This document shows, in pieces, positions 25,820-33,511 of a stretch of 64,000 bases of DNA. Both the position numbers and the translations under genes were made by a program. Position 1 is the first letter of the stretch, and every line of letters begins with the position of its first letter. The DNA is taken from contig NZ_FOJF01000002.1 of NCBI RefSeq assembly GCF_900110995.1, forward strand, positions 1,426,001 to 1,490,000, written 5' to 3'. Source of the stretch: Chitinophaga sp. YR573 (lineage in GTDB: Bacteria > Bacteroidota > Bacteroidia > Chitinophagales > Chitinophagaceae). A model generated the notes under the pieces. It was given only the letters and a program-made list of their open reading frames with translations. It was not told where the DNA came from and did no database searches.

Positions 25820-27517
25820 ATGAAAACTCTCAAAATGACCATCATAGCTATTGCTATGCTCTCAACTCTCTTTGCCCATGCCCAGCGTACAGTTACTTTA
25901 ATTAATCAGTCGGACCAGGTCATCTGGGTAGGCTTGCAAGGCAAACTGCAGACATCTCCCGGTGTATGGGTACCTGTAAACCCGGAAAACGGCGGGTTCA
26001 GACTGGAGGTAGGCGCCAGTAAAACCATCAGCAGCTTCCCGCTAGGCTGGGAAGGCCGTTTCTGGGGCCGTACAGGCTGTAACTTCGATGCCAACGGCAA
26101 TGGCACCTGCGAAACCGGTAGCTGCGGAAACGGGCTTTATTGCAACGGATTAACCGGTACTCCATCCACGCTGGCGGAGATCAAATTCAACGGCTACCTG
26201 AACCAGGATTTTTATGATATCAGCCTGGTAGATGGTTTCAACCTGCCCATGCAGATCCTCCCTGTTCCCGGAACATTTACACCTACTGTTCCCAGTACAA
26301 AGTACACGGATAAACCGGCAGGCTGCCCCATAGACCTCAATCTGGGTTGCCCTACAGAATTACAGACCGTGAATTCATCCGGAAAGGTAGTCGGCTGTCT
26401 CAGCGCCTGCTCCAAATTCCATTCGGATATCTACTGCTGTACCAATGCCTACAACGATCCTGTCATCTGTAAACCGACTTCCTACTCGCAGTTCTTCAAA
26501 GCCGCCTGCCCGGATGCCTACAGTTATGCATACGATGACCAGGCCAGTACATTTGTTTGCACAGGCGCCCAATACCAGGTAATTTTTGGGGGTAACAGCA
26601 GTGCAGTAGCCACATTCTACAAAGATTGTAACTATGCAGGTACTGCCGTTGGCCTGGCACCGGGAACGTATACACTCGCACAGCTACAGGCAAAAGGAAT
26701 TCTGAATAATGATATCTCTTCATTAAGGGTACAAAGCGGCTATACTGTAACGCTATACGCAGATGATAACTTCTCAGGAGCCACTGTCATTAAAACAGCA
26801 GATGATGGCTGTCTGGTGGATGATAGTTTTAATGATCTCACCACTTCTCTGAAAATTATCAAAACAACTACCGGAAGCAGTACTTTCATCCAGGCAGAAA
26901 ACTACAGCTCCATGGCTGGCATTATTACGGAGACCACCACAGATACTGATGGAGGTCAGAATGTAGGCGCTATTGATACCGGCGACTGGCTTGCCTATAA
27001 CAATATTAACTTTCCCACTACAGGTACTTACAAAGTAGAATACCGTGTAGCCAGTTTAAGCGGTGGTGGCAGGTTATCTATGGATTTAAATGCAGGAAGC
27101 ATTATACTCGGTTATCTGGATATACCATCTACCGGCAGCTGGCAGAACTGGACAACCATCTCGCACAATGTTACCGTTAACGCTGGTACGTACAACGTAG
27201 GCATTTACGCACAGGCAGGAGGATGGAATATCAACTGGTTCCGCATTACAAAAACAGATGGTGCAAGAATAGCGAATACAGAAAAAACACCGGAGAAATT
27301 ATCGTTATATCCTAATCCTGTACGTGATCAGTTAACATTAAAAGCACCCTTCGATCTCGACAATATAAAAGTTCAAATCACAAATGCAAATGGAATCATA
27401 GTTATCAACAAAAAAGTTATTAACAATACAATAAACGTATCCAATTTACCTGCGGGCATTTACTGGCTCACAATCGTAAAAGATGGAAAAAAGCATACGA
27501 TCTCATTTGTGAAATGA
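25820..27517 (+). CDS. Secreted thaumatin-like / beta-gamma-crystallin / CBM6 protein with T9SS sorting domain
   Basis: 565 residues with four modules. Signal peptide 1-21 (STLFAHAQ). Residues about 22-250 are a thaumatin (PR-5) domain: VTLINQSDQVIWVGLQG, the cysteine-rich GRTGCNFDANGNGTCETGSC and YCNG segments, LVDGFNLPMQI, CLSACSKF and YSQFFKAACPDAYSYAYDD are all family landmarks. Residues about 252-345 look like a beta-gamma-crystallin pair (ATFYKDCNYAGTAVGLAPGTY; VTLYADDNFSGATVI). Residues about 352-478 are a CBM6 (FIQAENYSSMAGI; DTGDWLAYNNINFP; WNINWFRI). Residues about 490-565 are a type A T9SS C-terminal domain (LSLYPNPVRDQL ... LPAGIYWLTIVKDGKKHTISFVK). Plant thaumatin-like proteins bind or cut beta-1,3-glucans and are antifungal; an action on fungal walls is an inference. 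Confidence 0.88.
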   Translation: MKTLKMTIIAIAMLSTLFAHAQRTVTLINQSDQVIWVGLQGKLQTSPGVWVPVNPENGGFRLEVGASKTISSFPLGWEGRFWGRTGCNFDANGNGTCETGSCGNGLYCNGLTGTPSTLAEIKFNGYLNQDFYDISLVDGFNLPMQILPVPGTFTPTVPSTKYTDKPAGCPIDLNLGCPTELQTVNSSGKVVGCLSACSKFHSDIYCCTNAYNDPVICKPTSYSQFFKAACPDAYSYAYDDQASTFVCTGAQYQVIFGGNSSAVATFYKDCNYAGTAVGLAPGTYTLAQLQAKGILNNDISSLRVQSGYTVTLYADDNFSGATVIKTADDGCLVDDSFNDLTTSLKIIKTTTGSSTFIQAENYSSMAGIITETTTDTDGGQNVGAIDTGDWLAYNNINFPTTGTYKVEYRVASLSGGGRLSMDLNAGSIILGYLDIPSTGSWQNWTTISHNVTVNAGTYNVGIYAQAGGWNINWFRITKTDGARIANTEKTPEKLSLYPNPVRDQLTLKAPFDLDNIKVQITNANGIIVINKKVINNTINVSNLPAGIYWLTIVKDGKKHTISFVK

Positions 27518-27584
27518 CTACAAAGTGACTACAAGAAAAAATAGTCTGTAGTAATAAATGTCTCATAATCAGTAACAACTAAAA

Positions 27585-27614
27585 AGCGGTCAGGATAGCC
27601 TCTACCTGACCGCT
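27585..27614. terminator. Hairpin after the thaumatin-like gene
   Basis: 10-bp perfect stem (AGCGGTCAGG / CCTGACCGCT) with a 10-nt loop. The run of T lies on the minus strand side (AAAAA precedes the stem), so intrinsic termination of + strand transcripts would be weak; it may act on minus-strand transcription or as a 3' end stabiliser. Confidence 0.5.
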
Positions 27615-27676
27615 ATCTCATCTCCCTGAATTCAGCTATTTTTGCGATATTATATTAAATCAGCATAAGACCCCCC

Positions 27677-28789
27677 GTGCAAAAAGCAACTTTAGGAAAA
27701 AATAAAATTCAGATTTTCTTTTTCAACGTAATGGGATTAGCAGTCATTTCTCCCATATTTTTAGGTAGAGTTGAAATAAAAGAAAAATTACCTGTAAGAA
27801 AGGAAATAACTCAGGCTGCTCATGAGCCTGAAACCGATACGATCAGCATCTCCATAGTAGGAGATTTAATGGTTGGATCAAGTTATCCATCAACTTATTT
27901 TTTACCAAGAGATACCGAAGGAAATATTCTGCAGGCGGCAATGACACTATTGCAATCTACAGATCTTCGTATAGGCAACCTGGAAAGTGCAGTGTCCGAC
28001 AATGCTCCCTTATACAAGCAGTGTGGGGGTAATCAGTGTTTCGCTTTCCGTACCCCGCTGAAATATGCCCAATTTTATAAAGAAGCCGGCTTCGATTACC
28101 TGAACATCTCCAATAATCACTCTTTTGATTTTGGAATGAAAGGAGTTGAGCACACGCTGGATTTCCTGGAAAAGAATAATATCCGTACCAGTGGTGTACC
28201 ACAACATCCTGTAGATACACTCACCGTCCGCAATACCAAATTTGGCTTTGCCTCTTTTGCTCCGCATAATAATTGTCTTGATTTGAATGATGATTCTCTG
28301 GTAAAGGCTACCATTGCAGGACTGCGTCCGCTGTGTGATGTATTGGTTGTCTTTTTTCATGGGGGAGGAGAAGGCGCTTCTAAAAAACATACGCCAAAGG
28401 GCAGAGAGATTTTCTTCGGACAGGATCGTGGTGATGTAAGGCATTTTTCTCACATGTGTGTAGACGCCGGAGCCGATCTCGTAATAGGCTCAGGTCCCCA
28501 TGTAGTAAGGGGAATGGAGTTATATAAGGAGAAATTAATCGCTTATAGTTTAGGTAATTTTGCAACTTATCATCAATTCAATTTAAAATATCCCAATAAT
28601 ATTGCACCTTTGTTGCAAGTAAAAATCACGAACAAAGGAATTTTGGCAGAAAATAAAGTGTTCTCTTTTTTACAGGAAGGAGAGGGAGTTCCTCAGATAG
28701 ATAGTACAATGGGGGCTTTCAGGTTGATTCGGACATTATCGGAACAGGATTTTGGATTTAAAGAGGTGGGCGCCGGGACTTTGTGGTAA
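27677..28789 (+). CDS. CapA-family (metallophosphatase-like) protein
   Basis: 370 residues with a GTG start, chosen because it gives an N-terminal membrane anchor (FFFNVMGLAVISPIFLG, about 14-32). The CapA domain spans about 55-325: ISIVGDLMVGSS, LRIGNLESAVSDN, FDYLNISNNHSFDFGMKGV, VVFFHGGGEG, GADLVIGSGPHVVRGMELY and IAYSLGNFATYHQF are the family's metal-binding and fold motifs. CapA/PgsA proteins act in poly-gamma-glutamate or capsule synthesis in some bacteria but many homologues have other roles. No capB/capC genes are nearby, so polyglutamate synthesis is not supported. The NlpC/P60 gene 12 nt downstream points to an envelope role for the pair. Confidence 0.88.
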   Translation: MQKATLGKNKIQIFFFNVMGLAVISPIFLGRVEIKEKLPVRKEITQAAHEPETDTISISIVGDLMVGSSYPSTYFLPRDTEGNILQAAMTLLQSTDLRIGNLESAVSDNAPLYKQCGGNQCFAFRTPLKYAQFYKEAGFDYLNISNNHSFDFGMKGVEHTLDFLEKNNIRTSGVPQHPVDTLTVRNTKFGFASFAPHNNCLDLNDDSLVKATIAGLRPLCDVLVVFFHGGGEGASKKHTPKGREIFFGQDRGDVRHFSHMCVDAGADLVIGSGPHVVRGMELYKEKLIAYSLGNFATYHQFNLKYPNNIAPLLQVKITNKGILAENKVFSFLQEGEGVPQIDSTMGAFRLIRTLSEQDFGFKEVGAGTLW

Positions 28790-28801
28790 AAATGTGCTCG
28801 A

Positions 28802-29428
28802 ATGAAGAAATTAGTAATTTTTATATCTTTCCTTACGCTTTCAACTGCTCAGGCGAAAGAGAAAAAAAAGAATAAGGAGAAAACAAGACACCATATCTCT
28901 ATCTTCCACAAGAAGAAAAAGAAGGTAGTATCCTTGCCAGCCGCATACTTAGCACCTGATGTAGACACGATCTCTATCAGTGCCAGCGATAGTAACAATA
29001 TTAATCATATGCTCTCAGTCCTGGAATCTGAGTTGGGCAAACCCTATAGAAGAGGGGCTATTGGTCCTGACAGGTTCGATTGCAGTGGCCTGATTAAATA
29101 CGGATTCTCACATATAGGATGGATTTTACCCCGCAGGGCTACCGATATCGGGCAGTTGGGACAAACTATTACTACAGCATCCTGTTCTCCCGGAGACCTG
29201 CTCTTTTTCTCCGGTCGCAGACGTTCAAAGAAAAAAATAAGTCATGTTGGCTGTGTCTACAAAGTAGAAGACGGTAAAATATTCATGATCCATTCCAGCG
29301 ATCAGGGCGTGAATATCACTGATATCACCAACAGCCGGTATTACCAGGAAAGGCTGATTTATGCCAAACGTTTATTCGAGGCAGATAGCACTTCTGCCAC
29401 TATTCCCGCGGAGTTACCCTGCAATTAA
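28802..29428 (+). CDS. NlpC/P60-family cell-wall peptidase
   Basis: 208 residues. A signal peptide (1-18, STAQA) leads to a highly basic segment (KEKKKNKEKTRHHISIFHKKKKK, residues about 19-41, broken here only by function not sequence), then the NlpC/P60 domain (about 68-195). The catalytic Cys94 sits in DRFDCSGLIKYGF, His148 in ISHVGCVY and the third residue His164 in FMIHSSD. Family members cut gamma-D-Glu-diaminopimelate bonds in peptidoglycan. The Lys-rich stretch may bind the wall or membrane. It follows the CapA-like gene by 12 nt and is probably co-transcribed with it. Confidence 0.92.
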   Translation: MKKLVIFISFLTLSTAQAKEKKKNKEKTRHHISIFHKKKKKVVSLPAAYLAPDVDTISISASDSNNINHMLSVLESELGKPYRRGAIGPDRFDCSGLIKYGFSHIGWILPRRATDIGQLGQTITTASCSPGDLLFFSGRRRSKKKISHVGCVYKVEDGKIFMIHSSDQGVNITDITNSRYYQERLIYAKRLFEADSTSATIPAELPCN

Positions 29429-29495
29429 ATCCATAATTGTGTGTTTTTCCTTATTTTGAGTGCTGATCCCACGGGTCCGAACCAAAAACAATCAT

Positions 29496-31133
29496 ATGGA
29501 TACACAGCAACTGGACATGAACAGGAATGAAGATGCCATGCGCAGGGCACTCAGCACCCTTAAACAACGTTTCGCCGTTATTGAACAGGGCGGAGGCAAA
29601 AAGAACCTCGAAAAAGTAAGATTAAAAGGAAAATTAACCCCACGTGAACGTATTGCTTATCTGCTGGATAAAAACACTGATTTTACAGAAATAGGCTCCT
29701 TTGCTGCATATGATATGTATGCAGAACATGGTGGTTGCCCCGCGGCAGGTACTGTAGGTGGTATTGGTTATGTAAGCGGCCGTCAGTGTATGATCGTGGC
29801 CAACGACATGACTGTCAAAGCCGGGGCCTGGTTCCCGCTCACCGGTAAAAAGAACCTTCGTCTGCAGGAAATAGCGATGGAGAACCGTCTGCCTGTTATC
29901 TACCTTGTAGACAGCGCCGGTGTATATCTGCCTATGCAGGATGAGATTTTCCCTGATAAAGAACACTTCGGCCGGATCTTCCGCAACAATGCCCGCATGA
30001 GCGCTATGGGAATTACCCAGATAGCCGCTGTTATGGGCAGCTGTGTGGCCGGTGGTGCCTATCTGCCTATTATGAGTGATGAAGTACTGATGGTGGAAGG
30101 GAACGGCTCTATATTCCTTGCGGGGCCCTACCTGGTGAAAGCCGCTATAGGGGAAACCGTAGATGCCGAAACGTTAGGAGGAGCAGTTACCCATACAGAG
30201 ATTTCCGGTATCGCAGATTATAAATTCAAAACAGACGAAGAATGTCTGGACCATATCAAAAAGATCATTGGTAAACTCGGGCATCCAACGGATGCAGGAT
30301 TTGATCGTATTGCATCAGCACCGCCTGAAAAAGATCCTACAGAGATTTACAGCATCATTCCGGAAGACAGTACCCGTCCTTATGATATGCTGGACGTGAT
30401 AGGCCGTATTGTAGACCGCTCTGAATTTGATCAGTATAAAGAAGATTACGGTAAAAGTATTCTCTGTGGATATGCCCGCATTGATGGCTGGGCAGTGGGA
30501 ATTGTAGCTAACCAGCGCAAGATTGTGAAGAGTAAGAAAGGAGAGATGCAGATGGGAGGTGTCATTTATAACGACAGTGCGGATAAAGCGGCCCGTTTTA
30601 TCATGAACTGCAACCAGAAGAAGATCCCGCTGGTATTCTTACAGGACGTAACAGGGTTTATGGTGGGTAGTCGCAGTGAGCATGCCGGTATTATCAAGGA
30701 TGGCGCTAAACTGGTGAATGCAGTGGCTAATTCTGTAGTACCTAAGTTTACGGTGATAGTAGGTAACTCTTATGGCGCAGGCAACTATGCGATGTGTGGC
30801 AAGGCATATGATCCCCGTTTCATCTATGCATGGCCTAATGCAAAGATAGCGGTAATGGGAGGGGAGCAGGCTGCCAAAACACTGTTACAGATTCAGGTAG
30901 CTTCCTTAAAAGCAAAGGGTGAGCTGATCACACCGGAAGAAGAAAATCGTTTGTTAACGGATATTATGGCGCGTTATAATACACAGACTACTCCATACTA
31001 TGCAGCAGCGCGTTTATGGGTGGATGAGATCATAGACCCTGCGGATACACGTAAAATATTATCCGCCAGTATTACGGCTGCTAATCAGGCGCCGGTAGAA
31101 GCTGGTTTTAATTTGGGTGTTTTTCAGGTGTAG
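29496..31133 (+). CDS. Acyl-CoA carboxylase carboxyltransferase (beta) subunit, methylcrotonyl/propionyl type
   Basis: I start at ATG 29496 (545 residues); a GTG at 29460 would add 12 residues without similarity. The protein has both crotonase-like halves: GKLTPRERIAYLLDKNTDF and GTVGGIGYVSGRQCMIVANDMTVKAG-type acyl-CoA pocket (around residues 85-110), then GVIYNDSADKAARFIMNCNQ, LQDVTGFMVGSRSEHAG and NSYGAGNYAMCGKAYDPRF with WPNAKIAVMGGEQAA. The last block resembles 3-methylcrotonyl-CoA carboxylase beta (leucine breakdown) more than propionyl-CoA carboxylase. It transfers carboxyl from biotin to the acyl-CoA. No biotin carboxylase/BCCP subunit is adjacent, so its alpha partner is encoded elsewhere. 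Confidence 0.92.
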   Translation: MDTQQLDMNRNEDAMRRALSTLKQRFAVIEQGGGKKNLEKVRLKGKLTPRERIAYLLDKNTDFTEIGSFAAYDMYAEHGGCPAAGTVGGIGYVSGRQCMIVANDMTVKAGAWFPLTGKKNLRLQEIAMENRLPVIYLVDSAGVYLPMQDEIFPDKEHFGRIFRNNARMSAMGITQIAAVMGSCVAGGAYLPIMSDEVLMVEGNGSIFLAGPYLVKAAIGETVDAETLGGAVTHTEISGIADYKFKTDEECLDHIKKIIGKLGHPTDAGFDRIASAPPEKDPTEIYSIIPEDSTRPYDMLDVIGRIVDRSEFDQYKEDYGKSILCGYARIDGWAVGIVANQRKIVKSKKGEMQMGGVIYNDSADKAARFIMNCNQKKIPLVFLQDVTGFMVGSRSEHAGIIKDGAKLVNAVANSVVPKFTVIVGNSYGAGNYAMCGKAYDPRFIYAWPNAKIAVMGGEQAAKTLLQIQVASLKAKGELITPEEENRLLTDIMARYNTQTTPYYAAARLWVDEIIDPADTRKILSASITAANQAPVEAGFNLGVFQV

Positions 31134-31145
31134 ATATTATCTTTG
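31112..31145 (+). promoter_or_regulatory. Promoter of the RNase HI gene, near-leaderless
   Basis: TATCTTTG at 31138-31145 matches the TAnnTTTG box exactly and a TTTG lies at 31112-31115. The ATG is only 7 nt downstream of the box, so the transcript would start at or next to the start codon. Confidence 0.55.
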
Positions 31146-31151
31146 CGCGCT

Positions 31152-31610
31152 ATGTCGGAAGTTATTGTTTATACGGATGGTTCTTCGCGCGGAAATCCCG
31201 GGCCTGGTGGTTATGGAATAGTGTTGATGTGGAATAGTGTCCGTAAGGAATTATCACAGGGGTATCGCAAGACTACCAACAACCGTATGGAGTTGCTGGC
31301 GGTGATTGTTGCGCTGGAAACCCTGAAGAAGGACGGATTGAATGTGCGCATCTTTACAGATAGTGAATATGTAGTAAACAGTGTTGAAAAGGGCTGGTTA
31401 TGGAACTGGGTAAAGATCGGGTTTAAGGATAAAAAGAATAAAGACCTGTGGCAGCGGTTTATTCCTGCCTATAAAAGGCAACAGGTTAAATTTACCTGGG
31501 TGAAGGGGCATGCATCAAATCCTTTAAACAACCGTTGTGATGAATTAGCCACGCAGGCTGCAGATAGTGGAGACTGGCTGGTAGATACCGGCTTTGAGGC
31601 ATCCGCTTAA
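31152..31610 (+). CDS. rnhA: Ribonuclease HI
   Basis: 152 residues from ATG 31152. All four catalytic acids are present: Asp9 in VYTDGSSRGNPGPGGYG, Glu47 in NNRMELLAV, Asp70 in IFTDSEYVVN and Asp130 in NNRCDELA; the loop His is His120 in WVKGHASNP. Length is typical of bacterial RNase HI. It removes the RNA strand of RNA-DNA hybrids during replication and R-loop clearance. It begins 18 nt after the carboxylase gene but has its own promoter box. A bidirectional terminator separates it from the convergent ankyrin gene. Confidence 0.97.
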   Translation: MSEVIVYTDGSSRGNPGPGGYGIVLMWNSVRKELSQGYRKTTNNRMELLAVIVALETLKKDGLNVRIFTDSEYVVNSVEKGWLWNWVKIGFKDKKNKDLWQRFIPAYKRQQVKFTWVKGHASNPLNNRCDELATQAADSGDWLVDTGFEASA

Positions 31611-31611
31611 T

Positions 31612-31649
31612 AAAAAAATCCCCGGTGTATCATACACCGGGGATTTTTT
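31612..31649. terminator. Bidirectional terminator between rnhA and the ankyrin gene
   Basis: Near-perfect palindrome with arms AAAATCCCCGGTGTAT and ATACACCGGGGATTTT around a single C, A-run on one side and T-run on the other; serves both convergent genes. Confidence 0.92.
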
Positions 31650-31653
31650 ATAT

Positions 31654-32109
31654 TTAACCATTCGTTTTCTTCTCATTCAGCATTTTGGTAATCTCTTTAT
31701 TCCTCGCCACCTTGGCATTGGAGAAAGCATTATTACCCGTTTTATCTTTAAGTGCAGGATCTGCCCCCGCGTCCAGTAAGATTTTCACCAGTTCCACATT
31801 GGCATTACTTACGGCATACATCAGGGCAGTAGCACCAAAACCATCGTCCAGGTCTACATCTGCACCATGTCTCAGCAGTAATTTCACTACGTCCGCATTT
31901 TTATTATAGACAGCAGTAATGATCAGGTTTGCCTCAACAAATCCTTGTTTTATAATGAGGTTTACATCAACACCTCTGTTTATAAAATCCTTCATCGCTA
32001 TTGTGTCCCCTTTTACGACAGCATCATACATACTGTCATTCATGCTTTGTTGAGCAAATAACATCGACGTAGACATCAGTAATAAAATTACGAGGGCAAG
32101 TTTTTTCAT
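31654..32109 (-). CDS. Secreted ankyrin-repeat protein
   Basis: 151 residues: signal peptide (MKKLALVILLLMSTSMLFAQ) followed by about four ankyrin repeats: DSMYDAVVKGDTIAMKDFIN, TAVYNKNADVVKLLLRHGAD, TALMYAVSNANVELVKILLD and a degenerate C-terminal unit (NAFSNAKVARNKEITKMLNE). Ankyrin arrays bind proteins; a periplasmic location follows from the signal peptide. Single gene with a shared terminator downstream and an AT-rich upstream region. Partner unknown. Confidence 0.88.
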   Translation of the reverse strand: MKKLALVILLLMSTSMLFAQQSMNDSMYDAVVKGDTIAMKDFINRGVDVNLIIKQGFVEANLIITAVYNKNADVVKLLLRHGADVDLDDGFGATALMYAVSNANVELVKILLDAGADPALKDKTGNNAFSNAKVARNKEITKMLNEKKTNG

Positions 32110-32417
32110 TTTAATAGAATTTTTGATCTTGGTTTATAGGTACAGTGATTCGCTAATAGGCAGATTGCTATACATTATTCATTCGTAACCCTTGAGTCCA
32201 ATTTTAACGCGTGATATTTCCCCTTAAATGAATCTTATATATTTCAAATATATAATTTAATTAATTTATTTTCTAACATTAACAATAATTAACATTGTAA
32301 TAACGATGTAGGGGAAAGCTGATAATAGAGATTTATCAAAAAAAGAGAAGAATAATAAAAGAGAGGTTAAAAAGGAGCAAGAGATAATCTCCCTTACTCC
32401 ATATAGCTGTTATACCA
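32110..32417. other. AT-rich gene-free stretch
   Basis: 308 nt between two minus-strand genes: the promoter region of the ankyrin gene on its left and the 3' end of the SRPBCC gene on its right. I see no ORF, strong hairpin or repeat worth naming; the small palindrome GAGATAATCTC lies near 32382. Confidence 0.4.
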
Positions 32418-32849
32418 TTAATTTTTTTCTACAAAACCTTTCAGAGAAGTACCGGTGATGAAAGTCCAGCCTTTTTCGAAACTTGTTTTTGCGAAATCCG
32501 GGTTGTTCTGCGGGAATGTTTCCAATCCAACATGGGTTAATTTCAACCTTGTTTTATCACCTTCCGGGAATAATTCCCAGGTTACATAAGAATGTCCTTC
32601 ATAATCTTTGTATGTCCAGGTATGGGTAAGTTTCCTACCGGGAATTACTTCAGTTACCTTGCATACGTGTGTATACTTTGGACCGTCTTTGCTTCCGCCT
32701 GTAAACTCAAACTCAAAACCCACTTCAGGTTTAAATTCATCGAGCTTAAAATACCATTGTTTCATCTGATCATTATCAGTAATGGCTTGCCACACCTTTT
32801 CAACAGGTGCATTATAAGTCTGTTCTATTACAAATGGTTCTTGTTTCAT
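32418..32849 (-). CDS. SRPBCC (AHSA1-like/START) domain protein
   Basis: 143 residues, the standard length of the family. IEQTYNAPVEKVWQAITDND opens the START-like helix-grip fold, then MKQWYFKLDEFKPEVGFEFEF, YTHVCKVTEVIPGRKLTHTW and LTHVGLETFPQNNPDF. Members bind hydrophobic ligands or act as Hsp90 co-chaperone homologues; most bacterial ones are unassigned. It overlaps the upstream ArsR-type regulator by 4 nt. An ArsR regulator coupled to an AHSA1 protein is a very common two-gene unit in bacteria. Substrate not known. Confidence 0.92.
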   Translation of the reverse strand: MKQEPFVIEQTYNAPVEKVWQAITDNDQMKQWYFKLDEFKPEVGFEFEFTGGSKDGPKYTHVCKVTEVIPGRKLTHTWTYKDYEGHSYVTWELFPEGDKTRLKLTHVGLETFPQNNPDFAKTSFEKGWTFITGTSLKGFVEKN

Positions 32850-33184
32850 CTGCGTTTAGTTTTTTTTATTGGTATGCGATTATCCTCTTCTAAGAATTTT
32901 CCTAATGCATCTAATTTGCTGGTCCAGAATTCGCGGTATTGTTCTATCCAGGCAGATACTTCGTTTAGCTGCTTCAGTTGTGCCTCACAATACCTTTCCC
33001 GTCCCTGTTGTTTAATCACAATCAGGCCACATTCTGTCAGTATTTTTATATGTTTGGATACGGCAGGTCTGCTGATATCAAAGTGATCAGCGACTGCATT
33101 TTGTGTCAATGATTGTCTGGCTACTAAATGGATAATCTCCCTTCTCGTTGGGTCTGCTATAGCCTGAAATACATCTCTTCTCAT
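32846..33184 (-). CDS. ArsR-family winged-helix regulator
   Basis: 112 residues. DVFQAIADPTRREIIHLVAR opens the domain, followed by the helix-turn-helix QNAVADHFDISRPAVSKHIKIL and wing VIKQQGRERYCEA. The cysteines needed for arsenic or cadmium sensing in classic ArsR are not present in the usual ELCVCDL position, so this is the non-metal subgroup linked to SRPBCC proteins. The stop overlaps the SRPBCC start by 4 nt. A pair of direct repeats immediately upstream is a probable autoregulatory operator. Confidence 0.93.
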   Translation of the reverse strand: MRRDVFQAIADPTRREIIHLVARQSLTQNAVADHFDISRPAVSKHIKILTECGLIVIKQQGRERYCEAQLKQLNEVSAWIEQYREFWTSKLDALGKFLEEDNRIPIKKTKRR

Positions 33185-33187
33185 AAT

Positions 33188-33230
33188 ATGAAACCTTTCG
33201 GTTACAAATGTAATGAAACCTTTTGGTTAC
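33188..33230. promoter_or_regulatory. Direct-repeat operator before the ArsR-SRPBCC operon
   Basis: Two copies of ATGAAACCTTTYGGTTAC, at 33188-33205 and 33213-33230, differ at one base and are spaced 25 bp start to start. Each copy carries an internal imperfect dyad (GAAACC / GGTTAC). They lie within 50 nt upstream of the ArsR start, which fits autorepression. Confidence 0.7.
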
Positions 33231-33270
33231 GCAAATAAATCTTGCATAAAGGAAATGTAACATGATAAAT

Positions 33271-33278
33271 TAAATTTG
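33271..33278 (+). promoter_or_regulatory. -7 box (TAAATTTG), candidate promoter of the Rhs operon
   Basis: Exact TAnnTTTG match on the + strand, 233 nt before the first gene of the long operon. A 27-codon ORF (33280-33363) begins one base later; I cannot tell whether it is translated. Confidence 0.45.
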
Positions 33279-33511
33279 TATGAAAGCTTTGAAATATGTT
33301 TTCAACGGATTACATTTGCAGGGCATAATGTTTGTAAACGCCTTGAATCAATTTGACTATTAATCAATTCCGGGGACAAAATTTCGATCATATTTATATT
33401 GGACTTCTTTTTATTATTTAGTTAAATCCTTATTACTTATGGAGATATTCTCTCCTGATTATTTATGTAATGCTCTTACCGTTTTGTATTTAATGCCGAC
33501 TATTAAATAAT

